From contig CABSIM010000002.1 in assembly GCA_902477765.1 (NCBI GenBank), positions 1-64,000 of the forward strand: DNA of 64,000 nucleotides, read 5' to 3'. Shown here in pieces: positions 15,975 to 25,600 of this stretch; the first letter of the stretch is position 1, and every line of letters begins with the position of its first letter. Under the pieces are notes generated by a model. That model did no database searches, was not told where the DNA came from, and saw only the letters and a program-made list of their open reading frames with translations. Position numbers and translations under genes: made by a program. This stretch comes from an uncultured Clostridiaceae bacterium. Lineage in GTDB: Bacteria > Bacillota > Clostridia > Lachnospirales > Lachnospiraceae.

Positions 15975-18851
15975 ATGGAACAGAATGAAATAAAGAAAAT
16001 TTCCCTCGAAATGGAAGAAATGCTGGATGGCGGAAATCCCGGGAGAAGAGAAGCAGAAGGAAAGGAAATACCGGGAGCTGCTGCGGAAAATGCCGTGGAG
16101 AAAATTCCGGAAGTTCAGAGACGGACGGAGGAGCCTGCGGAGAGCAGCGCGGAAACCGACAGGGAAAAGAAAGCGGAGACAGAAGGGGAAGAAGAAAAGA
16201 AAACGGAAGAAAAAACGGAAACAGGCAGCAAACAGGCAGACGGGGAATCCGGAAACGGCGGCAGCAGGAAAGAGCCTGGCATGCGGACTGCCGGCAGAAG
16301 CCGTGCGGAAGGCCGGGGGCGGGGACGCAGAACCGCATCAGAAAATTCCCTGATCCGTCCCGGAGACGGACTTCTGGCTGCGTTTCTGGTACCGATGGTA
16401 ATCATGATCATCATATACGCACAGAGAGGAATCTTTCCCTTTGGAGAAGAAAGTTTTCTCAGGACAGACATGTATCACCAGTATGCGCCGTTTTTTTCCG
16501 AGTTTCAGTATAAGCTGAGAAACGGAGGGAGTCTTCTTTACAGCTGGGACGTGGGAATGGGAGTCAACTTTGCCGCTCTTTACGCCTATTATCTTGCGAG
16601 TCCCTTCAACTGGCTGATTCTTCTCTGCCCGAAAGCATATATCATTGAGTTCATGACCTATATGATTGTGCTGAAGATCGGTCTTTCCGGCCTGAGCTTC
16701 GCCTGGTACCTGAAAAAACGCTGTAGAACCGGCTCCATCGGAGTGGGCATGTTCGGAATCTTTTATGCGCTTTCAGGCTACATGGCTGCATACAGCTGGA
16801 ATATCATGTGGCTGGACTGCATCATTCTGTTTCCGCTGGTGGTTTACGGTCTGGAGCGGCTGGTGCATCGCGGAAAGGGGTTCTTTTACTGCCTGACGCT
16901 GGGGCTTTCCATCCTTTCCAATTATTATATTTCCATTATGACCTGTATTTTCCTGGTGCTGTACTTTTTCGCACTCCTGATTCTGGAGAAGCCGGGAAAA
17001 GTCAGAAAGTATGTGATGGCCTGCCTGCGGTTCGGCGTATATTCCCTGCTGGCCGGGGGCCTGGCGGCAGCCGTTCTTCTCCCGGAGATTTTTGCCCTTC
17101 AGACTACGGCATCCGGGAATTTCAGCTTCCCCAAGACATGGAACTCTTATTTCCCGATTTTTGACATGATCGCACGTCATATCGGAAATGTGCAGACAGA
17201 GATCGGACTGGACCACTGGCCCAATATTTACTGCGGCGTGGCTGTCCTCATGCTGTTTCTGCTGTATCTGGCCTGCCGGAAAATTTCCCTCAGGGAAAAA
17301 TGCGTATACTGCGGTCTGCTGCTGTTTTTCTTCGCCAGTTTTTCCATCAATGTCCTGAATTTTATCTGGCACGGGTTTCATTATCCCAACAGTCTGCCCT
17401 GCAGGCAGTCCTTTATTTATATTTTTCTGATGCTGTTTGTGTGCTTCCGGGCATTCATGAACCTGAAGACCGTGCCGCTGCGTCATGTGGCTGTGGCTTT
17501 CTGGGGAGCTGTATGTTTTGTGCTGCTGGCTGAAAAGCTGGTGGAGCAGGATGATTTTCATTTTGCAGTCTTTTATGTGGCGATCCTGTTTCTGGCGGCG
17601 TATGCCGGACTTATCTATCTGTACCGCAGCGGGAAACAGGGACTTGCCATATTTCTTGCCCTGACGGTGGTTTCGGTGGAAGCGGCGGTCAATACCACAG
17701 TCACCAGTGTTCCCACCACAAGCCGTACGGCGTATGTGAAGGACAATGCCGATGTGGAGATGCTGATGGATACGCTGCAGCCTGCAGAGGATTTCTACCG
17801 GGTGGAAAAAAAGACCAGAAAGACAAAAAATGACGGAGCCTGGATGAATTTTCCGTCGGTATCTCTGTTTTCTTCCACAGCCAATGCGGATCTGACGCAG
17901 TTTTTCAAACGCATGGGCTGTGAAGGTTCCACCAATGCGTACAGCATCACGGGAAGCACTCCGCTGGTGGACAGCCTGTTTTCGGTAAAATATGCCCTGT
18001 ATTCCAACTCTGTCTCCAACACGGATCTGATGATGTATCTGAGAGAGTCGGGAGAAACCTATCTGTATCAGAATCTGTACACACTGCCGCTGGGCTTTAT
18101 GATTCCGCGGGATCTGGAAGAAAACTGGATGTATGAAATGGACAATCCTGCGGAAGTGCAGAATGATCTTTGTGCAGTGCTGGGGGCCGATCCGGTTCTG
18201 GTCCCCATAGACGGGGAAATGTCGGGAAATACCTACCGGTTCACCACCGACATGACAGGGGAATATTACGTATATGTGGCCAACAAACAGGTTGAGGAGG
18301 TAAAAGCGTCGCTGCCCACGGGACAGAAGAGCTTTTCCAATACGGACAGAGGCTATTTCCTGGAACTTGGAACCATTGCCGACGGAAATGAGGTGGTTCT
18401 GACGGCAGGAGAGACCGGGGAACAGATGAATGCATTTGTATACCGGTTTTCGGAAAGAACCATGATCCAGGTGTTTGAAAAACTGAACCGGGAACCCATG
18501 CATCTCACCAGCTGGTCGGATACGGAACTGACCGGTATGGTGGAAACCGATGAAGGCGGTCTTCTGTTTACCAGCATTCCCTATGATAAGGGATGGACTG
18601 TGACCGTAGACGGGAAACCGGCAGAGACCAGAAAGGTTTTTGACGCATTTCTGGCGCTGGAACTGGAACCGGGAGAGCATGAGATCGGCTTTTCCTACTG
18701 GCCGCCGGGGCTGAATTACGGCCTGATCCTGACCGCTGCGTCAGCAGGTATCCTGGTGATCCTGTTTGCCGTCCGGCAGCTGATGGAAAAGAAAAAGAAG
18801 AACGGACGGAACGGGTGGAACAACAGAAAAGAACAGGAGGAAGAAACATGA
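15975..18851 (+). CDS. YfhO-family multi-membrane glycosylation protein
   Basis: 958 residues. Residues 1-125 are a Glu/Lys/Arg-rich low-complexity cytoplasmic region that is not typical of the family. About twelve to thirteen membrane segments follow between residues 130 and 570, with landmarks LRTDMYHQYAPFFSEF and SWDVGMGVNF near 165-200 and SNYYISIMTCIF. An extracytoplasmic domain (about 580-920) leads to a final helix and a basic tail. YfhO proteins act in lipoteichoic-acid or related surface glycosylation. It begins 15 bases after gtrA, and its stop overlaps the argH start (ATGA). Confidence 0.85.
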   Translation: MEQNEIKKISLEMEEMLDGGNPGRREAEGKEIPGAAAENAVEKIPEVQRRTEEPAESSAETDREKKAETEGEEEKKTEEKTETGSKQADGESGNGGSRKEPGMRTAGRSRAEGRGRGRRTASENSLIRPGDGLLAAFLVPMVIMIIIYAQRGIFPFGEESFLRTDMYHQYAPFFSEFQYKLRNGGSLLYSWDVGMGVNFAALYAYYLASPFNWLILLCPKAYIIEFMTYMIVLKIGLSGLSFAWYLKKRCRTGSIGVGMFGIFYALSGYMAAYSWNIMWLDCIILFPLVVYGLERLVHRGKGFFYCLTLGLSILSNYYISIMTCIFLVLYFFALLILEKPGKVRKYVMACLRFGVYSLLAGGLAAAVLLPEIFALQTTASGNFSFPKTWNSYFPIFDMIARHIGNVQTEIGLDHWPNIYCGVAVLMLFLLYLACRKISLREKCVYCGLLLFFFASFSINVLNFIWHGFHYPNSLPCRQSFIYIFLMLFVCFRAFMNLKTVPLRHVAVAFWGAVCFVLLAEKLVEQDDFHFAVFYVAILFLAAYAGLIYLYRSGKQGLAIFLALTVVSVEAAVNTTVTSVPTTSRTAYVKDNADVEMLMDTLQPAEDFYRVEKKTRKTKNDGAWMNFPSVSLFSSTANADLTQFFKRMGCEGSTNAYSITGSTPLVDSLFSVKYALYSNSVSNTDLMMYLRESGETYLYQNLYTLPLGFMIPRDLEENWMYEMDNPAEVQNDLCAVLGADPVLVPIDGEMSGNTYRFTTDMTGEYYVYVANKQVEEVKASLPTGQKSFSNTDRGYFLELGTIADGNEVVLTAGETGEQMNAFVYRFSERTMIQVFEKLNREPMHLTSWSDTELTGMVETDEGGLLFTSIPYDKGWTVTVDGKPAETRKVFDAFLALELEPGEHEIGFSYWPPGLNYGLILTAASAGILVILFAVRQLMEKKKKNGRNGWNNRKEQEEET

Positions 18852-20227
18852 AACTCTGGGGAGGAAGATTTACAAAGGAAACCAATCAGCTGGTGCATAA
18901 TTTCAATGAGTCAATTTCTTTCGACAGAAAGTTTTACAGACAGGATATTGCAGGCAGCATGGCCCATGTGAAAATGCTGGCAAAACAGGGAATCCTGACA
19001 GAACAGGAGAGGGACAGCATCCTCTGCGGTCTGGAGGGCATCCGGAAAGATCTGGACAGCGGTGCGCTGGAGATCACAACGGAATATGAAGACATTCATT
19101 CTTTTGTGGAAGCCAATCTGATCGAGCGGATCGGTGATGCAGGAAAGAAACTCCATACAGGACGCAGCAGAAATGACCAGGTGGCTCTGGACATGAAACT
19201 GTATACCAGAGACGAGATCGATGAACTGGACGGGCTGCTTGCCGGGCTGCTTGTGGAACTTCTGGATCTGATGGAAAAGAATCTCCATACGTATATGCCG
19301 GGGTTCACTCATCTCCAGAAAGCACAGCCGGTGACACTGGCCCATCATCTGGGCGCATATTATGAGATGTTCCGCCGGGACCGGGGACGTATGGCAGACA
19401 TCCGCAGAAGAATGAATTACTGTCCGCTGGGATCCGGAGCTCTGGCAGGAACCACCTATCCTCTTGACCGGGAATATACGGCAGAGCTTCTGGGATTTGA
19501 CGGTCCCACCCTGAACAGCATGGATTCGGTTTCTGACAGGGACTATCTGATTGAGCTTCTGGCGGCACTGTCCACGGTTGCCATGCATCTGAGCCGTTTT
19601 TCAGAAGAAATCATCATCTGGAACAGCAACGAGTACCAGTTTGTGGAGATGGATGATTCCTACAGTACGGGAAGCAGCATCATGCCACAGAAAAAGAATC
19701 CCGATATTGCAGAACTGATCCGCGGAAAAGCCGGACGGGTCTATGGATCTCTGGTATCCATGCTGACCGTCATGAAGGGAATCCCCCTGGCTTATGACAA
19801 GGACCTTCAGGAAGACAAGGAACTGACTTTTGATGCCATTGATACGGTGAAAGGATGCCTGCTGCTGTTTACCGGCATGATCTCTTCCATGACCTTCCGG
19901 AAAGACAGAATGGAAGAGAGTGCAAAAAGGGGATTTGCCAATGCCACGGATGCGGCAGATTATCTGGTGAACCATGGAGTTCCGTTCCGTGATGCCCATG
20001 GAATTATCGGAAGGCTGGTCCTTATGGCAATTGAAAAGGGAAAATCCCTGGATGATCTGACCCTTGAGGAATACAGGTCCGTGAGCCCCGCATTTGATGA
20101 AGACATCTATGAGGCCATTTCCCTGAAAACCTGTGTGGAGAGACGTATGACCACGGGCGCCCCGGGAGCCGAAGCCATGAAAAAAGTCATCGGAATATAC
20201 AGAAAAGAACTGGAACAGGGAAAATAA
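18848..20227 (+). CDS. argH: Argininosuccinate lyase
   Basis: 459 residues from ATG 18848, chosen because the frame then begins MKLWGGRF as in the family and AGGAGG lies upstream. It cleaves argininosuccinate to arginine and fumarate, the last step of arginine synthesis. The fumarase/aspartase signature GSSIMPQKKNPD is present near residue 280, as are HTGRSRNDQVALD and THLQKAQPVT. The start overlaps the stop of the yfhO gene, so they are coupled although unrelated in function. argG is not adjacent; it lies at 37742 on the other strand. Confidence 0.97.
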   Translation: MKLWGGRFTKETNQLVHNFNESISFDRKFYRQDIAGSMAHVKMLAKQGILTEQERDSILCGLEGIRKDLDSGALEITTEYEDIHSFVEANLIERIGDAGKKLHTGRSRNDQVALDMKLYTRDEIDELDGLLAGLLVELLDLMEKNLHTYMPGFTHLQKAQPVTLAHHLGAYYEMFRRDRGRMADIRRRMNYCPLGSGALAGTTYPLDREYTAELLGFDGPTLNSMDSVSDRDYLIELLAALSTVAMHLSRFSEEIIIWNSNEYQFVEMDDSYSTGSSIMPQKKNPDIAELIRGKAGRVYGSLVSMLTVMKGIPLAYDKDLQEDKELTFDAIDTVKGCLLLFTGMISSMTFRKDRMEESAKRGFANATDAADYLVNHGVPFRDAHGIIGRLVLMAIEKGKSLDDLTLEEYRSVSPAFDEDIYEAISLKTCVERRMTTGAPGAEAMKKVIGIYRKELEQGK

Positions 20228-20304
20228 AAGAAATACAGGACTGAAAAAGCCTGAAAAAACGGAAAAATTCTGAAAAACTGAAAACAGAAACAGAACAGAA
20301 ACGG

Positions 20305-20352
20305 CACGGGCCGCGGACAAATCTGCAGGTTTTGATTTGTCCGCGGCCCGTG
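20305..20352 (+). terminator. 19-bp perfect hairpin after argH
   Basis: Arms 20305-20323 and 20334-20352 are fully complementary (outer CACGGGCCGCGG) around the loop TGCAGGTTTT, followed by TTATATTT. It ends the gtrA-yfhO-argH unit. Confidence 0.8.
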
Positions 20353-20649
20353 TTATATTTAGAGAAGGAAGGCCATTAATGGCCGTCAAAAATAAGAAAT
20401 TGTCCGTTGTAAAAAAAATCAGTCATTTGGTTCACAGTTTTCCCACAGATCTCTCAGATCCATATACTGCGCCCCCTTTCCGAATCACGATGGTTCTTAT
20501 CCCTTTGTGTATCGGCTGCAGCCAGGATCACCTTCCGGTGATTTCCTTGGTGAGTATAGTGTATCACCGGATAATATAATTGTAAAATGTTTATTTGTTT
20601 GATATAATGTAAACATATATTTATATTTCGACAGCACAGGAGGAGACCT
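20353..20649. other. Regulatory gap with four GGTGAT-type half-sites
   Basis: The gap between argH and the LysR gene is 422 bases. After the terminator it holds the 14-base palindrome GGCCATTAATGGCC (20371-20384). It then holds ATCACC (20527-20532), GGTGAT (20537-20542), GGTGA (20549-20553) and ATCACC (20563-20568), all just upstream of the LysR promoter. No reading frame is supported. Confidence 0.5.
20580..20608 (+). promoter_or_regulatory. Sigma-A promoter of the LysR gene
   Basis: TTGTAA (20580-20585), a 17-base spacer and TATAAT (20603-20608). TGTTTA and TAAACA form an imperfect dyad across it. Confidence 0.75.
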
Positions 20650-21561
20650 ATGACATTTCTGGAGATTGAAGCGTTTCTGAACATTGCCCAGTACGGCAGT
20701 TTTTCTGCGGCAGCGGAAAAACTGTATATTACCCAGCCTGCGCTGGGACGGAGAATCCGGGCCCTGGAAGAGGAACTGGGATATCCGCTGTTTGTAAGAG
20801 GAAAAGGCGTCCGGCATGTGGAACTGACCAGGCAGGGGCAGGCATTTATCGGAATTGCCCACAGATGGCAGGCACTCTGGAACGAGACACAGGAGGCGGC
20901 ACTTCTGGGACAGGAGAAAAATTTCTTTGTGGCCAGTGTGGGAAGCCTTCTGGCTTTTATGCTGCCCAATGTGTTTCAGACGTTTCTGAAGGCCCATCCC
21001 GACTGCAGCCTCCACGTATCCACCATCCATTCCGTGGAAGCCTATCCCTATGTCAGCAACAAAAATGTGGATATTGCGTTCATTACGGATCCCATCTATT
21101 CCTCACAGGTGAAGACGGAGATCTTTTTCCAGGAAGATCTTTGTCTGGTGGCGGGGAAAGATCTGAACTTTCCGGAGAAAATGCAGATCAGTCAGCTGGA
21201 TTCCCGCCACGAGATCCGGACCCAGTGGGACAGAAATTTTGATGCCTGGCACAACTATTATTTCGGCAATGCGTCAGTACCGCGGATGTATCTGGATGAG
21301 ATGGGATTTCTGCAGTATTTTGCCCAGAGCGGAGACAACTGGGCGTTTCTTCCGGTATCCATTGCCAGAAGCATGTTAAACAACGCACCCATTTCCATTC
21401 ATATGCTGGATGTGGAACTGCCCAAAAGGACCCTTTATTATCTGTACAGGATTCAGGACGCATCTCCCTATCAGGACGATCTGCTGCGTCTCTGCAGACA
21501 GAGGCTTGCCCAGGAAGAGGGACTTCTTATTCATGATCCGGGGGCGTCACCGCAATCTTGA
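20650..21561 (+). CDS. LysR-family transcriptional regulator
   Basis: 303 residues. The N-terminal winged HTH is at residues 1-60 (FLNIAQYGSFSAAAEKLYIT, QPALGRRIRALEEELG). The effector domain is at about 90-290 (VASVGSLLAFMLPNVF, VDIAFITDPI). AGGAGG precedes the ATG. It is convergent with, and overlaps by 35 bases, the zinc alcohol dehydrogenase gene, so that gene is not the usual divergent target. The four GGTGAT-type half-sites upstream may be its own operator. The effector is unknown. Confidence 0.92.
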   Translation: MTFLEIEAFLNIAQYGSFSAAAEKLYITQPALGRRIRALEEELGYPLFVRGKGVRHVELTRQGQAFIGIAHRWQALWNETQEAALLGQEKNFFVASVGSLLAFMLPNVFQTFLKAHPDCSLHVSTIHSVEAYPYVSNKNVDIAFITDPIYSSQVKTEIFFQEDLCLVAGKDLNFPEKMQISQLDSRHEIRTQWDRNFDAWHNYYFGNASVPRMYLDEMGFLQYFAQSGDNWAFLPVSIARSMLNNAPISIHMLDVELPKRTLYYLYRIQDASPYQDDLLRLCRQRLAQEEGLLIHDPGASPQS

Positions 21562-22579
21562 TGACGTGGTCCCGCCTGTTTTCAAAGAGATCATAGGCTC
21601 CGGCAATGTCCGTCAGGGAAAAACGGTGGGTGATCAGGGGCGTCATGTCCAGTTTTCCGTCAGCAATGAGGGAAAGAATTTCCTGACAGTCGCAGCCGTC
21701 CACGCCTCCGGTCCGGAATGTAAGGTTTTTTCCGTACATGTCCGGAAGCGGAAGAATCTGAGGCTTTTCGTACAGCGCCACAATCACAACCGTGGCATTG
21801 GGTCTGGCTGCCTGCCAGGCCAGGCGGAACGTTTCGTCTGTTCCGGCTGCTTCCAGCACCGCGTCGGCACCGCCATGGGCACTGTGGGCCAGAACAAAGG
21901 CAGAAAGGTCCGTCGTATGGGGATTGACCGTGAGCACCTGAGGATAATGACGGTTTACAAAGGCGATCCGCTCTTCATCCACTTCGGCCACAATGACGGT
22001 GCCTGGATGTTTAAGGAGAACACAGGCCAGAGTGCAGATTCCCGTGGGGCCTGCCCCCAGAAGCAGGACTGTATCCCCTTCCCGGATTTCAGCAATGCGG
22101 GCGGCCCAGAAACCGGTGGCCAGGATGTCGCCGGCAAACAGAGCCTGCTCGTCGGAAACGGAATCAGGAATTTTTGCAAGCCCCTGATCTGCAAGAGGGA
22201 CACGTACATATTCTGCCTGTCCCCCGTCGATTCTGCAGCCCAGTGCCCATCCTCCGCTGGGATCCTGGCAGTTATTGACATATCCGTGCCTGCAGAAGAA
22301 ACACTCTCCGCAGAAAGTCTCCACATTTACGGCCACCCGGTCTCCCGGCCGTACGGAAGTCACCTGGCTGCCGGCATCGGTGACGATTCCCACCATTTCA
22401 TGGCCCAGAGTGATGCCCGGCACGGCCCTGGGCACGGAACCGTGGAGAATATGGAGGTCGCTGGTACAGATACTGGACAGGGTTACTTTTACAATGGCGT
22501 CTTTGGGATCCAGAAGGACCGGTTCCGGCTTTTCTTTCAGCAGGGCTTTGCCGTTCTGTTCATAAGTATAGGCAAGCAT
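21527..22579 (-). CDS. Zinc-dependent alcohol dehydrogenase family protein
   Basis: 350 residues of the medium-chain dehydrogenase type. Catalytic-zinc ligands are the Cys in SSICTSDLH and the His in GHEMVG. Structural-zinc cysteines are in CGECFFCRHGYVNNC. The NAD(P)-binding loop is LLLGAGPTGICT with the acidic residue in VAEVDEER favouring NAD. Substrate could be an alcohol, polyol or amino alcohol. It lies 124 bases after the CoA-transferase gene on the same strand and may be read from the same promoter. AAGGAG precedes the ATG. Confidence 0.9.
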   Translation of the reverse strand: MLAYTYEQNGKALLKEKPEPVLLDPKDAIVKVTLSSICTSDLHILHGSVPRAVPGITLGHEMVGIVTDAGSQVTSVRPGDRVAVNVETFCGECFFCRHGYVNNCQDPSGGWALGCRIDGGQAEYVRVPLADQGLAKIPDSVSDEQALFAGDILATGFWAARIAEIREGDTVLLLGAGPTGICTLACVLLKHPGTVIVAEVDEERIAFVNRHYPQVLTVNPHTTDLSAFVLAHSAHGGADAVLEAAGTDETFRLAWQAARPNATVVIVALYEKPQILPLPDMYGKNLTFRTGGVDGCDCQEILSLIADGKLDMTPLITHRFSLTDIAGAYDLFENRRDHVIKIAVTPPDHE

Positions 22580-22632
22580 ATGGAATGCTCCTTTCGAAAA
22601 AAATTCAATGGCAGTGATGTCTGCATATGACT

Positions 22633-22661
22633 CGGCCGCTTCCCGAATCGGGGAGCGGCCG
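22633..22661. other. GC-rich hairpin between the CoA-transferase and alcohol dehydrogenase genes
   Basis: CGGCCGCTTCCCG pairs with CGGGGAGCGGCCG around AAT. No T run follows on either strand, so it looks more like an mRNA-processing or stability element than a terminator. Confidence 0.45.
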
Positions 22662-22702
22662 GATGTGCTGTATGCCTGTAAAATTTCTATGGAGAACCGG
22701 AG

Positions 22703-24046
22703 TTACCGTTTGCTGCTTCTTCTCCAGATATGCATTTTTTCTGCGGCCTCAATCAGTTCATCGCGGAACTGAGGATGAGCCACGGAGATGATGGCCTCCG
22801 CTTTCTGCCAGGTGGAGAGTCCCTTCAGGTTCACCTTTCCGTATTCCGTCACCAGATAATGGATGTTGGCACGGGTATCCGTAACGATGGAACCGGGATT
22901 CAGAGTGGGAAGAATCCTGGATTTCAGCTGTCCGTCCTTGGTGGTGAAGGTGGAAGAACAGCAGATGAAGCTCTTTCCGCCTCTGGAAAGATAGGCGCCC
23001 AGGACGAAGTCAAGCTGTCCGCCGGCTCCGCTGATATGCTTGATGCCGGAAGATTCCGCATTTACCTGTCCGAACAGGTCCAGATCCACCGCATTGTTGA
23101 TGGACATGAAATTGTCCAGAGCGGCAATGGTGCGGACATCGTTGGTGTAGTTGACCGGTGCGGACATACATTCCGGATTCCGGTTCAGATAATCGTAGAG
23201 TTTTCTGGTGCCGGCTCCGAATGCATAGACCTGGCGGCCCTTGTCCAGATTCTTCCGGGCACCGGTGATCTTTCCGGCATTGGCAATATCCACAAATGCG
23301 TCCACATACATTTCCGTATGAACGCCCAGGTCCTTGAGATCAGATTTTGCAATCAGGGATCCGACCGCATTGGGCATACCGCCGATGCCGAGCTGGAGGC
23401 AGGCACCGTCGGGAATTTCTTCCACGATGAGCCTGGCAACAGCTTCATCAACTTCCGTTGCTGCTGCACCGCCGCCCATTTCGGCAATGGGAGGATTGGA
23501 ACCTTCTACCACCATATCCACCTGGGAAATGTGAATGCTCTCCTCCACGCCGCCGAAGCATACCGGCATATTTTCATTGACTTCCACGATGACGGTTTTT
23601 GCTGTTTCGCAGCATGCTGCCATATGGGAATTGTTGGGGCCGAAATTGAAATAGCCGTGTTCATCCATGGGTGCGGCCTGGAAAACAGCCACATCCGGCT
23701 TGGTCTGAGATTCTCTGTAATATCTGGGAAGCTCGGAATACCGGATCGGGGCGTAGTAGGAAAATCCCTGGGCAATGGCTTTTCTTTCGATTCCGCTCAT
23801 ATGCCAGGAGTTCCAGGTAAAATGTTCCGCCGGATTTTCAATTTTGAAGATCTCAGGTACCCACATCAGGATACCGCCGCGGAAATTTACGTCCGTAAGT
23901 TCAGGCAGCCGTTTTGCCAGAGCCGCATCCACCGCCACGGGAGTGCCTGTGGTCCATCCGTAATCCACCCAGTCTCCGGATTTCACGGTCCGGGCAGCTG
24001 TTTCAGCCGTTACCAGCTTGTCCTGATACATTTTTTTAACATCCAT
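22703..24046 (-). CDS. but: Butyryl-CoA:acetate CoA-transferase-type enzyme
   Basis: 447 residues of the acetyl-CoA hydrolase/transferase family. It moves CoA from butyryl-CoA (or 4-hydroxybutyryl-CoA) to acetate, giving butyrate and acetyl-CoA, the final step in many gut butyrate producers. The catalytic glutamate is E245 in [10 protein letters not shown]. The glycine loops [10 protein letters not shown] and [10 protein letters not shown] bind CoA. Its promoter is divergent from the thl operon, so the whole butyrate pathway is at one locus. The specific substrate (butyryl versus 4-hydroxybutyryl) is inferred from the neighbours. Confidence 0.88.
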   Translation of the reverse strand: MDVKKMYQDKLVTAETAARTVKSGDWVDYGWTTGTPVAVDAALAKRLPELTDVNFRGGILMWVPEIFKIENPAEHFTWNSWHMSGIERKAIAQGFSYYAPIRYSELPRYYRESQTKPDVAVFQAAPMDEHGYFNFGPNNSHMAACCETAKTVIVEVNENMPVCFGGVEESIHISQVDMVVEGSNPPIAEMGGGAAATEVDEAVARLIVEEIPDGACLQLGIGGMPNAVGSLIAKSDLKDLGVHTEMYVDAFVDIANAGKITGARKNLDKGRQVYAFGAGTRKLYDYLNRNPECMSAPVNYTNDVRTIAALDNFMSINNAVDLDLFGQVNAESSGIKHISGAGGQLDFVLGAYLSRGGKSFICCSSTFTTKDGQLKSRILPTLNPGSIVTDTRANIHYLVTEYGKVNLKGLSTWQKAEAIISVAHPQFRDELIEAAEKMHIWRRSSKR

Positions 24047-24147
24047 TGTCTTGCCCTCGTTTCTTCATTTCAGATTTCTTCATTTCTTCCGGAAAAATTC
24101 CCCCATCCCGGATCATTCCGGATGCGGAAAATCTTCTGCTGGCTTCA

Positions 24148-24176
24148 ATTTTATCATCTTCTCCGGACAGGGTCAA
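24148..24176 (-). promoter_or_regulatory. Sigma-A promoter of the CoA-transferase gene
   Basis: On the minus strand TTGACC (24176-24171), a 17-base spacer and TAAAAT (24153-24148). Confidence 0.75.
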
Positions 24177-24247
24177 CAATATAACGAAAGAATGGAAAAA
24201 CACTGAAAAAGTAAATGAAAATTAAGGAAAAAACCTTTGATAATTAT

Positions 24248-24276
24248 TTGACAGCAATATTGATTGGTGATATGAT
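24248..24276 (+). promoter_or_regulatory. Sigma-A promoter of the thl-crt-hbd operon
   Basis: TTGACA (24248-24253), a 17-base spacer and TATGAT (24271-24276). A leader of about 100 bases precedes thl. The 336-base gene-free gap 24047-24382 consists of the two divergent promoters, the A-rich stretch between them and this leader. Confidence 0.8.
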
Positions 24277-24382
24277 AAATTACGTATAAAGTATTGTCGA
24301 GAGGTATGCGGATTTGTCGCAGGTTGTCATATCAGAGCCGCATGGATGCTCGGCAATAGGTATATTGAGGAGGAAGAAGTTA

Positions 24383-25564
24383 ATGGCAAAGAAAATTGTA
24401 TTGGCAGGTGCGTGCCGTACGGCAATCGGTACCATGGGCGGTGCTCTCAGCACAGTCCCGGCTGCTGAACTGGGTGCGATCGTGATCAGAGAAGCACTGA
24501 AAAGAGCCGGAGTTGCTCCGGAAAAAGTGGATCAGGTGTACATGGGATGCGTGATTCAGGCAGGACAGGGACAGAACGTTGCCCGTCAGGCTTCCATCAA
24601 GGCAGGTCTGCCCATTGAGGTACCAGCAGTTACCATCAACGTGGTCTGCGGTTCCGGTCTCCAGTCTGTGAATATGGCAGCACAGATGATCGAAGCCGGG
24701 GATGCGGACATTGTTGTGGCCGGCGGATGCGAGAATATGTCCATGGCTCCCTATGCAGTTATGCAGGGCCGCTACGGCTACCGCATGAACAACGGAACCC
24801 TGGTGGATACCATGGTTCATGACGCACTCTGGGATGCATTCAATGACTACCATATGGGAATCACCGCAGAAAATATCTGCGATCAGTGGGGACTGACCAG
24901 AGAAGAACTGGATAAATTCGCTGCAGACAGCCAGAACAAGTGTGAAGCAGCACAGAAAGCCGGCGCATTCAAGGATGAAATCGTTCCGGTGGAAGTAAAG
25001 AAGAAAAAAGAAACAGTAATTGTAGATACAGATGAAGGCCCGCGTGCAGGTACCACAGTGGAGACACTGGCAAAACTCCGTCCGGCATTCAAGAAAGACG
25101 GTATGGTAACCGCAGGAAACGCATCCGGAATCAATGACGGTGCGGCAGCTGTGGTTGTCATGAGCGAAGAAAAGGCAAAAGAGCTGGGTGTAACACCGAT
25201 GGCCACATGGGTGGCAGGTGCCCTGGCAGGCGTGGAACCGCGCATCATGGGAATCGGCCCGGTGGCAGCCACAAAGAAAGTCATGGAAAAAACCGGAATG
25301 CAGATCGGCGATTTCGACATCATCGAAGCCAACGAGGCATTCGCTGCCCAGTCTGTTGCAGTAGGTAAGGAACTTGGATTTGATCTGGCAAAACTGAATC
25401 CCAACGGCGGAGCCATTGCACTGGGACATCCCGTTGGTGCATCCGGCTGCCGTATCCTTGTGACACTGCTTCATGAGATGCAGAAGAAGGATGCAAAGAC
25501 AGGCCTTGCAACGCTGTGCATCGGCGGCGGCATGGGCTGTGCAGCTGTTGTGAAGAGAGATTGA
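24383..25564 (+). CDS. thl: Acetyl-CoA acetyltransferase (thiolase)
   Basis: 393 residues from ATG 24383, chosen for GAGGAGG upstream and the family-like [16 protein letters not shown]. It condenses two acetyl-CoA to acetoacetyl-CoA. The nucleophilic Cys is in [12 protein letters not shown] (near residue 90). The catalytic His is in [10 protein letters not shown] and the second Cys in CIGGGMGCA near the C-terminus. It is the first gene of the butyrate operon, followed after 36 bases by crt. Confidence 0.96.
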   Translation: MAKKIVLAGACRTAIGTMGGALSTVPAAELGAIVIREALKRAGVAPEKVDQVYMGCVIQAGQGQNVARQASIKAGLPIEVPAVTINVVCGSGLQSVNMAAQMIEAGDADIVVAGGCENMSMAPYAVMQGRYGYRMNNGTLVDTMVHDALWDAFNDYHMGITAENICDQWGLTREELDKFAADSQNKCEAAQKAGAFKDEIVPVEVKKKKETVIVDTDEGPRAGTTVETLAKLRPAFKKDGMVTAGNASGINDGAAAVVVMSEEKAKELGVTPMATWVAGALAGVEPRIMGIGPVAATKKVMEKTGMQIGDFDIIEANEAFAAQSVAVGKELGFDLAKLNPNGGAIALGHPVGASGCRILVTLLHEMQKKDAKTGLATLCIGGGMGCAAVVKRD

Positions 25565-25600
25565 TCCTTACATACAACAGGGATCGGGGAGGCGTTTGCT

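Noticed and set aside
16773..18680. 635-codon minus-strand frame opposite yfhO
   Set aside because: The translation is rich in His, Gln and Arg without any fold, and yfhO is clear on the other strand.
24241..24300. Possible Rex (redox) operator near the thl promoter
   Set aside because: Only a short ATAATTAT palindrome is visible. The expected TTGT and ACAA ends are not present, so a Rex site is not supported.
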